Assembly (NCBI GenBank): GCA_017480565.1
Contig: JAFVAL010000053.1
Location: 1 to 38,804 of the forward strand
Reading direction: 5' to 3'
From: Lachnospiraceae bacterium
Lineage (GTDB): Bacteria; Bacillota; Clostridia; Lachnospirales; Lachnospiraceae
Length of the DNA: 38,804 bases
Position numbers and translations under genes: made by a program
The notes under the pieces: generated by a model
Databases searched by the model: none
What the model saw: only the letters and a program-made list of their open reading frames with translations
What the model was told of the DNA's origin: nothing
Shown: positions 36,317-38,804 of the stretch, one piece after another
Position numbering within the stretch: position 1 is the first letter of the stretch
Layout of the letters: each line of letters starts with the position of its first letter

Positions 36317-37213
36317 TCATCCCCGATACACTCTCGGTGAGACTCCAAACCGCTTTTTAAACAGGCGGATAAAGTAAGAAAAGTTGTCAAAGCCGCAGTG
36401 TGAGGCAATCTCTCCGATAGGCTGCTTGGTCTCCCGCAGAAAATAAGCTGCTGCTGTCAAACGATAATCATTTAAAAAAGATATGAACGTCTGCCCAGTC
36501 TCTTTGTGAAACAACCGCATGAAATGTGCCTCGCTGTATCCAACAAGCTCCGCTGCGTCTGCGACAGTCAGCCTCTCCCCGTAATGCTCTTTCACATAGG
36601 TGAGCAGGGTCTTCAGTCTAACGGCTTCTTTCTGCTCTGAAACATCGGTTCCCCGGTTACGGTTTGCATAAAGCGCATGCAGAAATAGAAACAGGCTGCT
36701 CTTGACCAGAAGGGAATACCCCTCATCCCGCTCTCTGCAGGCATCATCTGCTGCATCAAGGGCTGCGGCAGCCGCGGTATGAATCTTCGTGCCAGGTATC
36801 AGAGGCCTCTCAACCCGCAGTCGTCCACGCCGAAGAGCATCCGTTACATGTTCCCTGCACCAATCCTGCTCATCTTCACTCTCCAAAATAGAGAGCGAAT
36901 AAATAATATTCTCATACTCCATTGCTTCTCCAGGCGTTCCCTCGATCGCATGCAATTCTCCCGGGAGAATGGGTATGATACACCCAGCAGACACCGGATA
37001 GGTTTGTAGGTCCACCAAAACCGTCCCCCTTCCCTTCTTCACATAAATCACTTCCATCTGTTCATGCCAGTGCAGGGCGACCCGGGGAAAGTCCAGCGGA
37101 ATGGTGCATAAGTAGGTATTATAAGCAAATCCTGGCTGTTCATGCAGTCTGGTCTCTTGATACTGCGCATAATCTATCAATTCCAAATCTTGATACCTCT
37201 CCTTACAAATCAA
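36317..37213 (-). CDS. AraC-family transcriptional regulator with cupin domain
   Basis: 298 aa at most. The N-terminal cupin (VALHWHEQMEVIYVKKGRGTVLVD, GCIIPILPGELHAIEG) is the usual sugar-sensing part. The C-terminal 100 residues hold both AraC helix-turn-helix motifs: LTVADAAELVGYSEAHFMRLFHKETG and PIGEIASHCGFDNFSYFIRLFKKRFG. The start is unusual: no in-frame ATG fits; TTG at 37213 or, after AAGGAG, TTG at 37186 are the options. Divergent from glycogen phosphorylase, which it may control. Confidence 0.88.
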   Translation of the reverse strand: MICKERYQDLELIDYAQYQETRLHEQPGFAYNTYLCTIPLDFPRVALHWHEQMEVIYVKKGRGTVLVDLQTYPVSAGCIIPILPGELHAIEGTPGEAMEYENIIYSLSILESEDEQDWCREHVTDALRRGRLRVERPLIPGTKIHTAAAAALDAADDACRERDEGYSLLVKSSLFLFLHALYANRNRGTDVSEQKEAVRLKTLLTYVKEHYGERLTVADAAELVGYSEAHFMRLFHKETGQTFISFLNDYRLTAAAYFLRETKQPIGEIASHCGFDNFSYFIRLFKKRFGVSPRVYRG

Positions 37214-37234
37214 GCTCTCTTCATGAATATCATT

Positions 37235-37264
37235 ATTATACTATTTTATGCGGATAAAATGCAA
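37235..37264 (-). promoter_or_regulatory. AraC promoter with an embedded palindrome
   Basis: Minus strand TTGCAT (37264-37259), 18-base spacer, TATAAT (37240-37235). The spacer and -35 edge hold a perfect inverted repeat ATTTTAT-GCGG-ATAAAAT (37243-37260), a likely operator. A weak divergent -10 (TATGAT, 37287-37292) may serve the phosphorylase. Confidence 0.5.
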
Positions 37265-37371
37265 GAAATCTATTTAAAAATGCGAGTATGATACAGATGT
37301 AGCCAAGGGAAATAGGGGTTACGCAAATGAAAAGAAATAGGGTTATTTATTTCAGAAGAGGAGAATGGATC

Positions 37372-38804
37372 ATGAGCAAAAAACTCGCAGATTATGTTGG
37401 CAAGCCTTTAAAAGACGCAACAGATCTTGAATTATTCAATTCCTTGCTTGCACTCACAACGGATGCAGCGAAAGAACGTGGCTACAATGAAGGCAAGAAA
37501 AAGCTGTATTATATATCGGCAGAATTCCTCATTGGCAAGCTCCTTGGCAACAACCTGATCAACCTTGGGCTGTATGACGAGGTGAGCGCTGAGCTTGAGG
37601 CTTCCGGACGCTCCCTCGCTGCACTTGAAGAACTGGAAGCGGAGCCTTCTCTTGGCAATGGCGGCCTTGGCCGTCTGGCCGCCTGCTTTATCGACAGCTG
37701 TGCCACACTGGGACTTCCCGCAGATGGGATTGGCCTTGCCTACCACTGTGGGCTCTTCCGTCAAACCTTTGTGGATGGCCGTCAGCACGAGATCCCTGAC
37801 CGTTGGCTTACCTGGGGACATGAAAGCTGGATGCACCGCAGCGACATTTCCTACAAGGTTCCGTTTGGAGGTTTTACGCTTCCCTCTGTGCTTTATGAGA
37901 TCGATGTCACTGGCTACGACGGCAAATGTGGCCGCCTTCGTCTCTTCGATGTTGACACCATAGATGAACGTGTCATCCGCGACCAGATCCATTTTGATAA
38001 GAACAATATTGCAAAAAGCTTAACACTATTCCTCTACCCGGATGACAGTGATGAAGAGGGCAAACTGCTGCGCCTTTATCAGGAATACTTTATGGTAAGC
38101 AATGCAGCGCAGCTGATTTTAGACGAGTGCATAGCCAAAGGAAGCAATCTGCATGACCTGGCCGAATATGCCGCCATCCAGATCAACGATACCCATCCGA
38201 CGATGGTGATTCCGGAACTCATCAGGCTTCTTTGCGAACGCGGCATTGGCATCGACGAAGCGATGGAGATCGTCACTGCAGTCTGTGGCTATACCAACCA
38301 CACCATCCTTGCAGAGGCACTGGAAACATGGCCGATGGAAGCGTTTCAAAAAGCAGTCCCACAGCTTGTCCCGATCATCGAAGCGCTTGATGCATGCATC
38401 CGTCAGACGTATGCTGACCCATTCGTACAGATCATTGATGAAAATGACCGTGTCCATATGGCAAACATTGACATCCATTTCAGTCACTCCACCAATGGTG
38501 TCGCTGCTTTGCACACAGAGATTTTAAAGAACTCTGAGTTAAAGCCGTTTTATGCGATCTACCCGGAGAAATTTAACAATAAAACCAACGGTATCACATT
38601 CCGTCGCTGGCTTCGCGCCGCAAATCCGGCACTCTCCTCTCTAATTACAGAGAAGATCACCGATACCTGGATTAAGGACGCCGACAAACTTGAAGATCTG
38701 CTTGCGTTCGCAGACGACACCGCTTTTCTTGAAGCGCTCACAACCGTCAAAAAGCAGAATAAAGTTCGCTTCGCAGCCTGGCTTAAAGAACACCAGGGAA
38801 CCGA
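37372..38804 (+). CDS. glgP: Glycogen/alpha-glucan phosphorylase, C-terminus cut by the window edge
   Basis: About 477 residues of an enzyme usually near 750-850 aa. It releases glucose-1-phosphate from glycogen or maltodextrin using phosphate and pyridoxal phosphate. Family motifs: YYISAEFLIGKLLGNNL, EPSLGNGGLGRLAACFIDS, GIGLAYHCGLFRQ, INDTHPTMVIPELIRLL, YTNHTILAEALETWP and NKTNGITFRRWL. The PLP lysine lies beyond the window. The short N-terminus (about 45 residues before YYISAEF) lacks the regulatory extension of animal enzymes. AGAGGAG precedes the ATG at 37372. Confidence 0.96.
   Translation, partial: MSKKLADYVGKPLKDATDLELFNSLLALTTDAAKERGYNEGKKKLYYISAEFLIGKLLGNNLINLGLYDEVSAELEASGRSLAALEELEAEPSLGNGGLGRLAACFIDSCATLGLPADGIGLAYHCGLFRQTFVDGRQHEIPDRWLTWGHESWMHRSDISYKVPFGGFTLPSVLYEIDVTGYDGKCGRLRLFDVDTIDERVIRDQIHFDKNNIAKSLTLFLYPDDSDEEGKLLRLYQEYFMVSNAAQLILDECIAKGSNLHDLAEYAAIQINDTHPTMVIPELIRLLCERGIGIDEAMEIVTAVCGYTNHTILAEALETWPMEAFQKAVPQLVPIIEALDACIRQTYADPFVQIIDENDRVHMANIDIHFSHSTNGVAALHTEILKNSELKPFYAIYPEKFNNKTNGITFRRWLRAANPALSSLITEKITDTWIKDADKLEDLLAFADDTAFLEALTTVKKQNKVRFAAWLKEHQGT

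Overview
The window looks like chromosome from an anaerobic gut- or rumen-type Clostridia, most likely Lachnospiraceae or close relatives. The evidence is a full-length pyruvate:ferredoxin oxidoreductase, a group-I style ECF vitamin transporter, GntR/YtrA- and AraC-type regulators, a PepV/Sapep-like dipeptidase, a lipoprotein serpin, many lipoproteins, near-50% GC and strong GGAGG ribosome binding sites. Family names come from motifs and lengths read by eye; no database search was run. No rRNA, tRNA, CRISPR array, insertion sequence or integrase was recognised.

Layout. (1) 1-6705: a divergent accessory-looking block. On the minus strand is a very large, 3'-truncated protein with the DFDGD active-site motif and flanking motifs of the QDE-1/YonO family of two-barrel RNA polymerases (homologues of eukaryotic RNA-dependent RNA polymerase). 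Facing away from it are a roughly 180-nt untranslated transcription unit ending in a strong terminator, a HerA/TraG-like ATPase and a small acidic DUF5663-like protein. (2) 6706-7170: a non-coding stretch with repeated AGGGTCT/AGACCCT words. (3) 7171-10692: PFOR. (4) 10870-14509: a two-component system (response regulator, histidine kinase), an exported protein of unknown function and a membrane-anchored DUF1287 protein. (5) 14749-16656: a GntR-ATPase-permease operon of YtrA/YtrB type with two palindromes at its promoter. (6) 16740-18155: a serpin. (7) 18291-20678: a truA-larE-tcdA operon of tRNA modification and sulfur-transfer genes. (8) 20907-27100: a six-gene operon with an ECF importer (S, fused A1A2, T), an M20 dipeptidase and two paralogous SAM hydroxide adenosyltransferases (DUF62). 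(9) 27144-30803: two lipoproteins flanking a compact locus (28500-28850) that looks like a type I toxin-antitoxin module. (10) 30974-32491: deoC-like aldolase and iolB. (11) 32654-34416: an ECF sigma factor with an unknown partner. (12) 34532-36270: mgtE with a roughly 300-nt structured leader containing an internal terminator. (13) 36317-38804: an AraC regulator divergent from a 3'-truncated glycogen phosphorylase.

The parts most worth attention are the RdRP-like polymerase with its divergent HerA/DUF5663/small-RNA neighbours, the toxin-antitoxin-like locus whose two convergent RNAs share the same 5' sequence, the ECF/dipeptidase/SAM-hydrolase operon, and the mgtE leader. Promoters and RNA structures are proposals by eye; none has been folded or tested.
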